Assembly: GCA_964416175.1 (NCBI GenBank)
Contig: CAYQDF010000170.1
Span: 1 to 5,906 of the forward strand
Source of the DNA: CAYQDF01 sp964416175
GTDB taxonomy: Bacteria; Chloroflexota; Anaerolineae; Anaerolineales; UBA4823
Direction: 5' to 3'
DNA: 5,906 nucleotides
Positions within the stretch are counted from its first letter, which is position 1. Each line of letters begins with the position of its first letter. Both the position numbers and the translations under genes were made by a program. The notes beneath the pieces are model-generated. The model was given only the letters and a program-made list of their open reading frames with translations, ran no database searches and was not told the DNA's origin. Positions 1-5,889 of the stretch are shown here, piece by piece.

Positions 1-130
1 TGACCATCGGATCAACCTCTCCTCTTACAATCTACCGGCGGTGATGGATGGAGAGATCGATTTCTTCATAGACGAGCTGGCCACGCGAGATGAGCTGGTG
101 CGCATGGCAGCTGTGGGAATCGAGGCGTGA
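1..130 (+). CDS. prfA: Peptide chain release factor 1, C-terminal end (partial)
   Basis: Only the last 42 codons are present, read from position 2 to the TGA at 128-130; the gene begins upstream of the window. RF1 recognises UAA and UAG in the ribosomal A site and triggers release of the finished protein. The visible part starts DHRINLSSYNL and continues VMDGEIDFFIDEL. This matches the RF1 C-terminal signature (DHRINLTLY..L..VM.G.LD..I), where RF2 typically has DHRTG instead, so RF1 is the better call. The GGQ and PxT motifs lie outside the window and cannot be checked. The stop codon overlaps the GTG start of prmC, whose product methylates the GGQ glutamine of this protein, which independently supports the identification. 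Confidence 0.9.
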   Translation, partial: DHRINLSSYNLPAVMDGEIDFFIDELATRDELVRMAAVGIEA

Positions 131-969
131 CCGAACTCGGCCAAATCTTGCGGAAAGCCACACTGAGCCTGTCCAGGATAAGCGATACGCCTCTCCTTGA
201 CAGCCAGACGCTGCTGGCCCACGTATTGGATCGGCGGCGTTCCTGGGTCATCGCCCATCCGGATTTTGAACTGTCCTCAGAAGAATCCGCTGACCTGGAA
301 TCAGCTCTGCAGCGTCTGGCGCAGGGCGAACCGCTTCCGTATGTAATCGGACAGTGGGAATTCTTCGGCATGACTTTTATCTTGTCGCCTGCCGTACTCA
401 TCCCGCGCCCAGAAACTGAACTGCTGGTCGAATATGCTTTGGCGTGGCTCGATACTTCTGGTCGGCAATCGCTCGCAGCGGATGTTGGAACCGGCACAGG
501 ATGTATCGCAGTGGCCCTGGCTTGCAACAACCGGAATGTCAGAGTCATCGCCTCCGACATCTCTATTCAGGCGCTCCAGGTGGCATGCCAGAATATTGAA
601 CGACATAACTGCACGGAGAGGATCTCCTGCGTCCAGGCAGACCTGCTTCCGCCCGTCTCTGTTCCATTCGACCTGATTTTAGCCAATCTGCCATATATCC
701 CTACCGGGATCTTGCCGACTCAGGCAGTGTATCGAAAAGAGCCAACTGTTGCGCTCGACGGGGGGATCGACGGGCTGCATTTTATCCGGAAATTGATAGA
801 CCTGGCACTACCCCGCATTGCCCCTGGAGGCTTGATCCTGATGGAAATCGATCCTTCACAAGCCGAATCTGTACAGACTGCCCTTCACCAAAAGATCCCG
901 GCTGCGGAGATCAAGATCGTCCAGGACCTGGCGCATCTCGACCGGATGGTCGCCGTTCATATCCCTTAG
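127..969 (+). CDS. prmC: Release factor glutamine N5-methyltransferase PrmC (HemK family)
   Basis: A 280-residue protein, the usual length for PrmC, which uses S-adenosylmethionine to methylate the glutamine of the GGQ motif in RF1/RF2 in the cytoplasm. The N-terminal helical substrate-binding domain covers about residues 1-85. Next come the linker motif LIPRPETE (91-98), the SAM-binding glycine motif DVGTGTG (119-125), an acidic strand end ASD (142-144), the active-site motif ANLPY (186-190), EPTVALDGG (205-213) and a typical end, DLAHLDRMV (267-275). The family motif is normally NPPY; here the second position is Leu (NLPY), while Asn187, Pro189 and Tyr190 are kept. The start is GTG at 127: it gives a normal PrmC N-terminus, overlaps the prfA stop as GTGA, and has a weak Shine-Dalgarno-like GGGA at 115-118, 8 bases upstream. 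Translation is probably coupled to prfA. The protein is complete, ending in TAG. Confidence 0.95.
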   Translation: MTELGQILRKATLSLSRISDTPLLDSQTLLAHVLDRRRSWVIAHPDFELSSEESADLESALQRLAQGEPLPYVIGQWEFFGMTFILSPAVLIPRPETELLVEYALAWLDTSGRQSLAADVGTGTGCIAVALACNNRNVRVIASDISIQALQVACQNIERHNCTERISCVQADLLPPVSVPFDLILANLPYIPTGILPTQAVYRKEPTVALDGGIDGLHFIRKLIDLALPRIAPGGLILMEIDPSQAESVQTALHQKIPAAEIKIVQDLAHLDRMVAVHIP

Positions 970-1016
970 TATCCCTGATTAAACGAAACTGGAGCGAATA
1001 TCAGAATTTCCATCCA

Positions 1017-1037
1017 GGGGAAAATCAATTATTCCCC
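1017..1037 (+). terminator. Possible weak stem-loop after prmC
   Basis: GGGGAA at 1017-1022 can pair with TTCCCC at 1032-1037 around a 9-base A/T-rich loop. It lies 48 bases after the prmC stop and just upstream of a -10 box. It is followed only by GTTTC, not a real U-tract, so at best it is a weak intrinsic terminator for prfA-prmC. It could equally be chance. Confidence 0.2.
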
Positions 1038-1058
1038 GTTTCGAGATGCATGTATAAT
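1029..1058 (+). promoter_or_regulatory. Putative sigma-70-type promoter for the YceI-like lipoprotein gene
   Basis: A perfect TATAAT -10 hexamer sits at 1053-1058. No good -35 hexamer is seen at 16-18 bases upstream; the candidates around 1029-1036 (TTATTC, TATTCC, ATTCCC) fit poorly. The predicted transcription start is near 1064-1067, giving a leader of about 20-24 bases for a start codon at 1088. The position in the only sizeable spacer between prmC and the lipoprotein gene supports a new transcription unit here. The missing -35 limits confidence. Confidence 0.45.
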
Positions 1059-1072
1059 TCCGCAAGATGCTG

Positions 1073-1080
1073 AAAAGGAA
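1073..1080 (+). promoter_or_regulatory. Ribosome binding site choosing the 1088 start
   Basis: AAAAGGAA contains AAGGA (1075-1079), ending 8 bases before the ATG at 1088. No comparable site precedes the alternative in-frame ATG at 1067, which would also lie almost at the predicted transcription start. This site is therefore the main reason for preferring the shorter protein. Confidence 0.5.
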
Positions 1081-1087
1081 AAGCAAG

Positions 1088-1936
1088 ATGTTTAGAATAC
1101 TCTGCATAGTGTTAACGCTGACCTTAATCCTGGTTGGCTGCGGCGGACCGCCGGCTCAGACGGAGTCACCAGAACCAACTGCGTTGGTCGAAATCCCTGG
1201 CACTTCACCCACAGACACCCTCGGCGCAAACGAGATCCCCGCTCCTGCCCCTGGAGAGCCTGAAACGGAAGATTCAGGAGCTACTCCTGACAACAGCGTG
1301 CCGGAGTCTTACCCTGCTCCGGCTCAAAACAATCCGGTCAATCCCGCGACTCAACCTCCGACGAGCGGCAATTCTGGGTACCCTCCCGGCGGGGTTGCCT
1401 TCCGCTCTTTTCAGATTATCCCTGGCGAATCGCTGGTATCTTACGAAGCCAATGTGACATTGATCAGCGAAAACAATCGGACTGAAATAGCTGTTGGGGC
1501 AACCGATGATGTTACCGGAGAAATACTCATCGATGTGGAAAACCCCCAGAACAGTTTCATTCGGTATGTCAACATCGAGCTGGCTGATTTCGACTCGGGT
1601 AACGATGAAAGGGATAACGCCGTCCGCGATCAGATCCTGGAAGTTGAATCGTACTCCTTCGCGACTTTTATCCCGCGGGACATCGAGGGTCTGCCCGCAA
1701 CTTACCAGGAAGGCGAACCAATCTCTCTGGAAATCAGCGGCGACCTCTCCATCCGGCAGGTCACCAAAACCGTTAAATTCGCTGCAAGCGTTCAGCTTCA
1801 GGGTGATACTTTAACCGGCGAAGCGGTCGCCACGATCTCTTTGAGCGATTTCGGCATCGGGCCGGTGGGAGTCGATGGGGTCATCGCGGTGGACGATGAG
1901 GTCACAATCAAAATTGAATTCATCGCCAGACCCTGA
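1088..1936 (+). CDS. YceI-like domain lipoprotein
   Basis: A predicted lipid-anchored extracytoplasmic protein of 282 residues. Residues 1-17 form a lipoprotein signal peptide (Arg3, then a hydrophobic core) with lipobox LVGC and modified Cys18. Residues 19 to about 103 are a low-complexity linker rich in Pro, Ser, Thr, Glu and Gly, probably disordered. Residues about 105-282 match the YceI family, a lipocalin-like beta-barrel known in other members to bind isoprenoid-type lipids. The YceI hallmarks are DERDNAVRDQILEVESY (173-189), ISGDLSIRQVTKTVKF (216-231) and SLSDFGIG (251-258). The ligand cannot be told from sequence. An in-frame ATG at 1067 would add seven residues (MLKRKSK), giving a more basic signal n-region. 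I prefer 1088 because of its AAGGA site and the promoter geometry, but 1067 remains possible. The gene stands apart from prmC by a promoter-bearing spacer and ends 69 bases before coaBC. No link to CoA synthesis is evident. Confidence 0.85.
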   Translation: MFRILCIVLTLTLILVGCGGPPAQTESPEPTALVEIPGTSPTDTLGANEIPAPAPGEPETEDSGATPDNSVPESYPAPAQNNPVNPATQPPTSGNSGYPPGGVAFRSFQIIPGESLVSYEANVTLISENNRTEIAVGATDDVTGEILIDVENPQNSFIRYVNIELADFDSGNDERDNAVRDQILEVESYSFATFIPRDIEGLPATYQEGEPISLEISGDLSIRQVTKTVKFAASVQLQGDTLTGEAVATISLSDFGIGPVGVDGVIAVDDEVTIKIEFIARP

Positions 1937-2005
1937 TCGGCTTCCCCAACCGGGTATCTGGTCAGCCAAGATGAGGTTTCGTACATCGACAGGATTTGAG
2001 CGACC

Positions 2006-2803
2006 ATGACAACCCTCTTCGACGAGAAACGCATTCTTCTCGGGGTCACGGGTTCAATCGCTGCATACAAAGCCGCGGACCTGGCCTCGAAATTGACGCA
2101 GGCAGGCGCGCTGGTAGATGTTATTTTGACCCAATCTGCGCTGCATTTCATTACTCCACTGACCTTTCAGTCAGTCACGGGCAGACCCGCCTTTACGGAT
2201 TCAGATTTGTGGGGATCCGAAGGGCATGTGCTGCACATTGGTCTGGCCAGGAACGCGGACCTTGTGGTGATCGCCCCAGCGACCGCCAACACCATCGCCA
2301 AGCTGGCTCATGGCATCGCCGACAATCTCTTGACTTTGACAGCATTGGCTACAGACTGTCCCGTACTGCTGGCCCCTGCCATGGATGGGGGGATGTATCG
2401 CCATCCTGCCACCAGGGATAATTTCGAAACGCTCGAGAGGCGGGGACTGGTTTTCATCGGTCCGGCTGAGGGGCACCTGGCATCCGGATCGAGCGGCATC
2501 GGACGGATGGTTGAACCGGAAGTTATCCTCGGGCAAATCCGCTACGCCCTTTCAAGGGAGGGTCCCTTGAAGGACAGGAGGATCGTCGTCACGGCGGGAG
2601 GGACGCAGGAACCAATTGACCCGGTGAGATCGATAGTCAACCGGTCTTCGGGCAAACAAGGTTACGCGCTCGCCCAGGCTGCTCTGGACAGAGGCGCAGA
2701 CGTGACCTTGATCAGCGCTCCTGCACATCTGCCTGTCCCTGCCGGGGCAAAACTGGTCGAGGTTCTCACGGCAGAGGAGATGCTGCCGGCTGTGATGAAG
2801 TAA
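2006..2803 (+). CDS. coaBC: CoaBC N-terminal part: CoaC decarboxylase plus start of CoaB
   Basis: As written, the first open segment encodes 265 residues ending AVMK before TAA. It holds a complete CoaC flavoprotein domain: GVTGSIAAYKAADL (13-26), the catalytic His region HIGLARNADL (77-86), APATANTIAKLAHGIADNLL (90-109), the substrate-binding loop PAMDGGMYRHPAT (124-136) and the flap LASGSSGIGRM (158-168). The usual family forms are PxMNxxMW and LACGxxGxGRM, so Asn is replaced by Asp127 and Cys by Ser160; other lineages also vary here. The CoaB domain starts at about residue 190 with RIVVTAGGTQEPIDPVR and VNRSSGKQG (211-219, conserved Asn212). It then breaks off, so CoaB cannot fold fully from this piece. 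CoaC could still be made as a working domain. The start ATG at 2006 has AGGA at 1991-1994, 11 bases upstream, a slightly long spacing. Confidence 0.85.
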   Translation: MTTLFDEKRILLGVTGSIAAYKAADLASKLTQAGALVDVILTQSALHFITPLTFQSVTGRPAFTDSDLWGSEGHVLHIGLARNADLVVIAPATANTIAKLAHGIADNLLTLTALATDCPVLLAPAMDGGMYRHPATRDNFETLERRGLVFIGPAEGHLASGSSGIGRMVEPEVILGQIRYALSREGPLKDRRIVVTAGGTQEPIDPVRSIVNRSSGKQGYALAQAALDRGADVTLISAPAHLPVPAGAKLVEVLTAEEMLPAVMK

Positions 2804-2827
2804 ATCCGCAAACCCGACGCTCTCCTC

Positions 2828-3250
2828 ATGGCCGCGGCTGTGGCGGATTTCAGGCCTTCAGCCGCATCTCCGCAGAAGTATAAACGCCAGACAGGTCCTT
2901 TAAATATTCAGCTCGAACCCACTCAGGATATCCTCCAGGAGGTCGCGGCTTTCAAATCCAGCACCGGTTTCCCACGCGTCATTGTCGGCTTTGCTGCTGA
3001 ATCGCAGGACCTGAAGGAAAATGCTCGCGAAAAATTGCAGCGAAAATGTCTGGATATGATCGTCGCCAACGACATTACCGCAGCCGATGCGGGATTTGCT
3101 GTTGATACGAACCGGGTGATTCTCCTAGATGCTCAAGGAGGTGAAGAAGCACTTCCGCTCATGACGAAATCTGAGGTCGCTGACATCGTCCTGGAAAGAA
3201 TTGTCGGTTTCTTGGGGCTGGGTTACAATATTGACCAGCCGCAGGATTAA
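2828..3250 (+). CDS. coaBC: CoaBC C-terminal part: remainder of CoaB synthetase
   Basis: This is the same reading frame as the upstream coaBC segment, after the TAA. The first ATG is at 2828 and gives 140 residues: MAAAVADFRP, then the catalytic-lysine motif KYKR (17-20), GFAAES (54-59), KCLDMIVANDI (73-83) and the C-terminal helices. It is not a natural free-standing protein. The ATG lies in the middle of a core beta strand (the homologous residues IRKPDALL at 2804-2827 come before it), and no Shine-Dalgarno sequence precedes it. If translated separately by restart, it would have to complement the N-terminal part in trans, for which nothing in the sequence gives support. The segment most likely belongs to a single coaBC product once the stop is corrected or read through. 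The 3' end carries the AGGA used by the next gene. Confidence 0.6.
   Translation: MAAAVADFRPSAASPQKYKRQTGPLNIQLEPTQDILQEVAAFKSSTGFPRVIVGFAAESQDLKENAREKLQRKCLDMIVANDITAADAGFAVDTNRVILLDAQGGEEALPLMTKSEVADIVLERIVGFLGLGYNIDQPQD
3243..3246 (+). promoter_or_regulatory. Ribosome binding site of the small membrane protein, inside coaBC end
   Basis: AGGA lies in the last codons of coaBC, 8 bases before the ATG at 3255. It decides the start at 3255 over the earlier in-frame TTG at 3201, which lacks such a site and would overlap coaBC by 50 bases. The arrangement suggests translational coupling with coaBC. Confidence 0.6.
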
Positions 3251-3254
3251 TTTT

Positions 3255-3671
3255 ATGCGCCAGGACTGGGTTTCCACAAAGAATCGAATATGGCATCTGC
3301 TGCTGATCGCCCTTGCGACAGGAGGTCTGGCAGTGTTCTCAATTTTCGGCCCTTACCCCAGCCAGGTTTTCGCTGACGCCGGTGGGGTTCCGACTCGGAC
3401 GCCGACGGTTACCCCAACAGGGACCGCGACCTCGCCGCCGACGCTCCTCCCAACTGCGACTTACACTGCCCTGCCAACCACCACCCTGGTCAACCTGTTG
3501 GAAGTGGAGGCAACCAGCACAACCAGCCTGAACGTCGCTGCACAGGCCGAACCTCAAAGCGCTTTTTCGCTTCTTTCCTGCTGGCCTCTGGGGGTCGTCT
3601 TTCTCCTGGTTGGTGTCATCATTGCAGCTTATTTGCTTGCCCGGCGGGTGAAGCTCGAAGCTCAACAATAG
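3255..3671 (+). CDS. Small membrane-anchored protein with Thr/Pro-rich ectodomain, function unknown
   Basis: I do not recognise a family for this 138-residue protein. Residues 1-12 carry basic residues, 13-32 form a hydrophobic segment, and VFA (38-40) followed by Asp-Ala-Gly looks like a signal peptidase I site. Residues 47-77 are a low-complexity Thr/Pro stretch (TRTPTVTPTGT and similar), 78-103 are a polar spacer, and about 107-129 form a second hydrophobic helix. The protein ends in the basic tail ARRVKLEAQQ. This fits a type I membrane protein: exported, with a short, extended, possibly glycosylated outer part and a C-terminal anchor. Without cleavage it would be a two-helix hairpin with the loop outside. 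Thr/Pro stretches of this kind are common in secreted Chloroflexota proteins. The gene starts 4 bases after the coaBC stop and ends 43 bases before glgP, so it is probably in the same transcript, but neither neighbour suggests its role. Confidence 0.65.
   Translation: MRQDWVSTKNRIWHLLLIALATGGLAVFSIFGPYPSQVFADAGGVPTRTPTVTPTGTATSPPTLLPTATYTALPTTTLVNLLEVEATSTTSLNVAAQAEPQSAFSLLSCWPLGVVFLLVGVIIAAYLLARRVKLEAQQ
3393..3485 (+). repeat. Degenerate Thr-Pro coding repeat
   Basis: This codes for residues 47-77 of the small membrane protein. Thr makes up about half of the segment and Pro most of the rest, in an irregular TPT/TAT pattern. The DNA is not an exact tandem repeat, since the codons vary (ACG, ACT, ACC, ACA). 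The repetition therefore appears to be kept at protein level rather than caused by recent slippage. Confidence 0.5.
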
Positions 3672-3700
3672 GCAAGTTTTACGAAAAGTTATTGAATATC

Positions 3701-3706
3701 AAGGGA
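3701..3706 (+). promoter_or_regulatory. Ribosome binding site of glgP
   Basis: AAGGGA is placed 8 bases before the ATG at 3715. It is the clearest Shine-Dalgarno in the window and supports that start, which also gives the expected DUF3417-type N-terminus. Confidence 0.65.
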
Positions 3707-3714
3707 CCTCATCT

Positions 3715-5889
3715 ATGGAGTCTTTTCGTTCCATCATCCCAAACGATTTCAGTTTGCCCAGGCGGATCAAGCGCTTGCCCGAGCTGGCGTATAACCTTTG
3801 GTGGACCTGGAATCCCGATGCTCAACGGCTCTTTATTCGTATCGATCGAGATTTGTGGGAGCGGACGAACCACAACCCAATCCGGTTTCTGCGCCAGGTG
3901 CCGCGGTCTGCCTTGAACGCGATCACCCAGGATCGATATTATCTGGACTTTTACGACAGGATCTTCAGCGCGTACGACCAATACATGCGCTCTCAAGATA
4001 CTTGGTGCATCCTTAACTATCCAGAATTACACAACCGGCCCATCGCGTATTTCTCCACAGAATTTGGGCTCCACGAAACACTGCCGATTTACGCCGGAGG
4101 TTTGGGCATACTCTCCGGCGATCACCTGAAAGGCGCGAGTGATATTGGCCTTCCCCTGGTCGCAGTGGGATTTCTGTACACTCAGGGGTACTTTTCTCAA
4201 CACATCACCGAAGATGGCTGGCAGGAAGCCAACTACATGCGGTTGAAATTCGAAGACTTGCCCATCTTGCCGATTATCACTGAATCCGGCCAACCCCTGA
4301 CCGTGACGGTTGAACTGCCTGGCAGGGAAGTCAGGAACCGCCTTTGGGAAATTAATATCGGGCGGATCAAGCTGTTCCTGCTGGACAGTGATGTTGAGGG
4401 AAATACACTTACCGATCGCGAGCTGACTGCCCGGCTCTACAGCAGCGACCTCGACCTGCGGATCTCCCAGGAGATCATCCTGGGAATTGGCGGGGTGCGC
4501 GCTTTACGAGTCCTGGGCTACAATCCCAATGTCTGGCACATCAACGAAGGGCACTCGGCTTTTCTTAACATTGAACGGGCCAGAGAGCTGATCGCATCGG
4601 GCTACACGTTCGAAGAAGCAAAAGTGCGCATCCAGGCCTCGACGATCTTCACCACGCACACGCCGGTCCCCGCTGGAAACGACGAATTTCCTGAGTGGCT
4701 CATTGAGAAATATTTTTCCCAATTCTGGCCGCAGCTGGGGCTCGACCGGGAAGGGTTTATGAACCTGGCGCGCAACCCCAATCCCTGGGGGAGCACTTTC
4801 AGTATGCCGGTCCTCGCGCTGCGGACCTCTGGTCACCTTAACGGGGTTTCAGAACTCCACGGTAAAGTCGCCAGGAGAATGTGGAACCATCTGTGGCCCG
4901 AGCTCAGACCCGAGGAAGTTCCGATTTCGCACATCACCAACGGTGTACACACGGGCTCCTGGCTTGCCCGCCGCCTGCGCAATCTCTTCGACAGATATTT
5001 TGCTGCAGATTGGATGGATCGTCTGGACGATCCCGAAGAGTGGAACGCGATCGAGAAAGTCCCCGACAGTGAGCTGTGGGCAGTCAGGCGGCATCTCAAA
5101 CGCAAACTGGTTTATTACATGCGTGAACGCGCTCGCGAGCAATGGCTCCATGACAATGTCCACCCGGTCCAGGTGATTGCTGCTGGCGCCCTGCTCGATC
5201 CTTACGCCTTGACCATCGGATTCGCACGTCGATTCGCAACATACAAGCGTGCCAATCTCATCTTGAGAGACATGGAGCGTCTGCTCGACATCGTCAATCG
5301 CCCCAACATGCCGGTACAGATCATCTTTGCCGGGAAAGCTCACCCGGCCGATGAGCCTGGGAAATTGCTCATCCAGGAGGTCTACCGGATTGTGAAGAAA
5401 GCTGAATATGGTGGACGGTTGGTTTTTCTGGAAGATTACGACATGAACCTGGCCCGGTATCTCCTGCAAGGCGTCGACGTGTGGTTGAACACTCCCCGCC
5501 GTCCATATGAAGCCTCCGGGACTTCCGGGATGAAGGCTGCGATGAATGGCGTGCTGAATTTCTCCGTCCTCGATGGGTGGTGGCGAGAAGCGTACAACGG
5601 GCAGAATGGCTGGGCTATCGGGCTTGATGAGGATATCGAAGACCCGGCGAGACAGGATCAGGAAGATGCAGCCAGCCTGTACCGGATCCTTGAAAATGAG
5701 ATCATCCCCCTTTATTATAAAGAGCGATCCTCGGATGGTCTCCCTGGGGACTGGATTGGGATGATGAAAGAGTCCATTCGGACCCTGGCGCCGCAATTCA
5801 GCGTAAGGCGTATGGTGAAGGAGTACGCGGAACGTCTGTATTTACCAGCATTAAATCCCGAAGGGGTAAAAACCAACCTGTTCGATTGA
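3715..5889 (+). CDS. glgP: Alpha-glucan phosphorylase (GT35, DUF3417-containing type)
   Basis: A complete 724-residue cytoplasmic enzyme that splits alpha-1,4-glucans (glycogen, maltodextrin) with phosphate, releasing glucose 1-phosphate, with pyridoxal phosphate as cofactor. The N-terminal DUF3417 region (about 12-120) begins LPRRIKRLPELAYNLWWTWNP. Phosphorylase motifs follow: STEFGLHETLPIYAGGLGIL (114-133), SGDHLKGASDIGLPLVAVG (134-152), HINEGHSAF (275-283), TTHTPVPAGND (313-323), GFARRFATYKRANL (502-515), FAGKAHPAD (538-546) and the PLP site EASGTSGMKAAMNG (599-612), with Lys607 as the Schiff-base lysine. The N-terminal part and overall length fit the bacterial/archaeal alpha-glucan phosphorylase subfamily rather than the E. 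coli GlgP/MalP type. The product is shorter than the roughly 860-residue mycobacterial members but has both a normal start and a natural TGA, and no motif is missing. It follows the small membrane protein by 43 bases and may share its transcript; there is no sign of a promoter or terminator in that gap. Preference for glycogen or maltodextrin cannot be read from sequence. Confidence 0.95.
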   Translation: MESFRSIIPNDFSLPRRIKRLPELAYNLWWTWNPDAQRLFIRIDRDLWERTNHNPIRFLRQVPRSALNAITQDRYYLDFYDRIFSAYDQYMRSQDTWCILNYPELHNRPIAYFSTEFGLHETLPIYAGGLGILSGDHLKGASDIGLPLVAVGFLYTQGYFSQHITEDGWQEANYMRLKFEDLPILPIITESGQPLTVTVELPGREVRNRLWEINIGRIKLFLLDSDVEGNTLTDRELTARLYSSDLDLRISQEIILGIGGVRALRVLGYNPNVWHINEGHSAFLNIERARELIASGYTFEEAKVRIQASTIFTTHTPVPAGNDEFPEWLIEKYFSQFWPQLGLDREGFMNLARNPNPWGSTFSMPVLALRTSGHLNGVSELHGKVARRMWNHLWPELRPEEVPISHITNGVHTGSWLARRLRNLFDRYFAADWMDRLDDPEEWNAIEKVPDSELWAVRRHLKRKLVYYMRERAREQWLHDNVHPVQVIAAGALLDPYALTIGFARRFATYKRANLILRDMERLLDIVNRPNMPVQIIFAGKAHPADEPGKLLIQEVYRIVKKAEYGGRLVFLEDYDMNLARYLLQGVDVWLNTPRRPYEASGTSGMKAAMNGVLNFSVLDGWWREAYNGQNGWAIGLDEDIEDPARQDQEDAASLYRILENEIIPLYYKERSSDGLPGDWIGMMKESIRTLAPQFSVRRMVKEYAERLYLPALNPEGVKTNLFD

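Larger units (their letters stand above)
2006..3250 (+). pseudogene. coaBC: coaBC, whole gene interrupted by one in-frame stop
   Basis: Read through the TAA at 2801-2803 (codon 266), this is one 414-codon frame, close to the usual 400-odd residues of the bifunctional phosphopantothenoylcysteine synthetase/decarboxylase. CoaB joins 4'-phosphopantothenate to cysteine using CTP; CoaC then decarboxylates the product to 4'-phosphopantetheine with FMN, on the route to coenzyme A. The CoaC domain spans about codons 8-185 and CoaB about 190-400. The stop is not at the domain boundary: it falls within CoaB, between the first Rossmann part and the strand ALLMAAAVADFRP (272-284). All motifs expected after it are intact: KYKR (291-294), GFAAES (328-333) and KCLDMIVANDI (347-357). 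Counting the stop as one residue, the spacing between the EEML and LLMAAAV motifs looks normal from memory of the family. That points to a single-base substitution (for example CAA, GAA or AAA to TAA) or a base-call error rather than an indel. Intact motifs argue against long-standing decay. Confidence 0.75.

Noticed and set aside
1937..2005. Promoter or terminator in the lipoprotein-coaBC gap
   Set aside because: Only weak inverted repeats of 3-4 bases and no -35/-10 pair with good spacing were seen, so nothing there could be supported beyond the AGGA before coaBC.
1798..2151. Minus-strand open frame across the lipoprotein-coaBC junction
   Set aside because: It overlaps the conserved ends of two real genes, has no recognisable protein features, and no promoter or ribosome binding site supports it.
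2801..2827. Programmed frameshift or evolved gene split as the reason for the coaBC stop
   Set aside because: The frame is identical on both sides, so a single frameshift cannot bypass the stop, and the break falls inside a domain without a ribosome binding site for the second part.
3201..3254. Longer start (TTG at 3201) for the small membrane protein
   Set aside because: It would overlap coaBC by 50 bases, has no Shine-Dalgarno, and adds residues ahead of a good signal-like N-terminus; the ATG at 3255 with AGGA 8 bases upstream is better.
5212..5222. Short string TGACCATCGGAT shared between the window start and the glgP region
   Set aside because: About 12 matching bases in unrelated codon contexts (prfA and glgP) are expected by chance in a window this size; there is no flanking similarity.
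4849..5796. A 315-codon open frame on the minus strand opposite glgP
   Set aside because: It lies wholly inside the well-supported glgP gene, shows no recognisable motif or domain, and its openness can be explained by the codon usage of glgP on the other strand.
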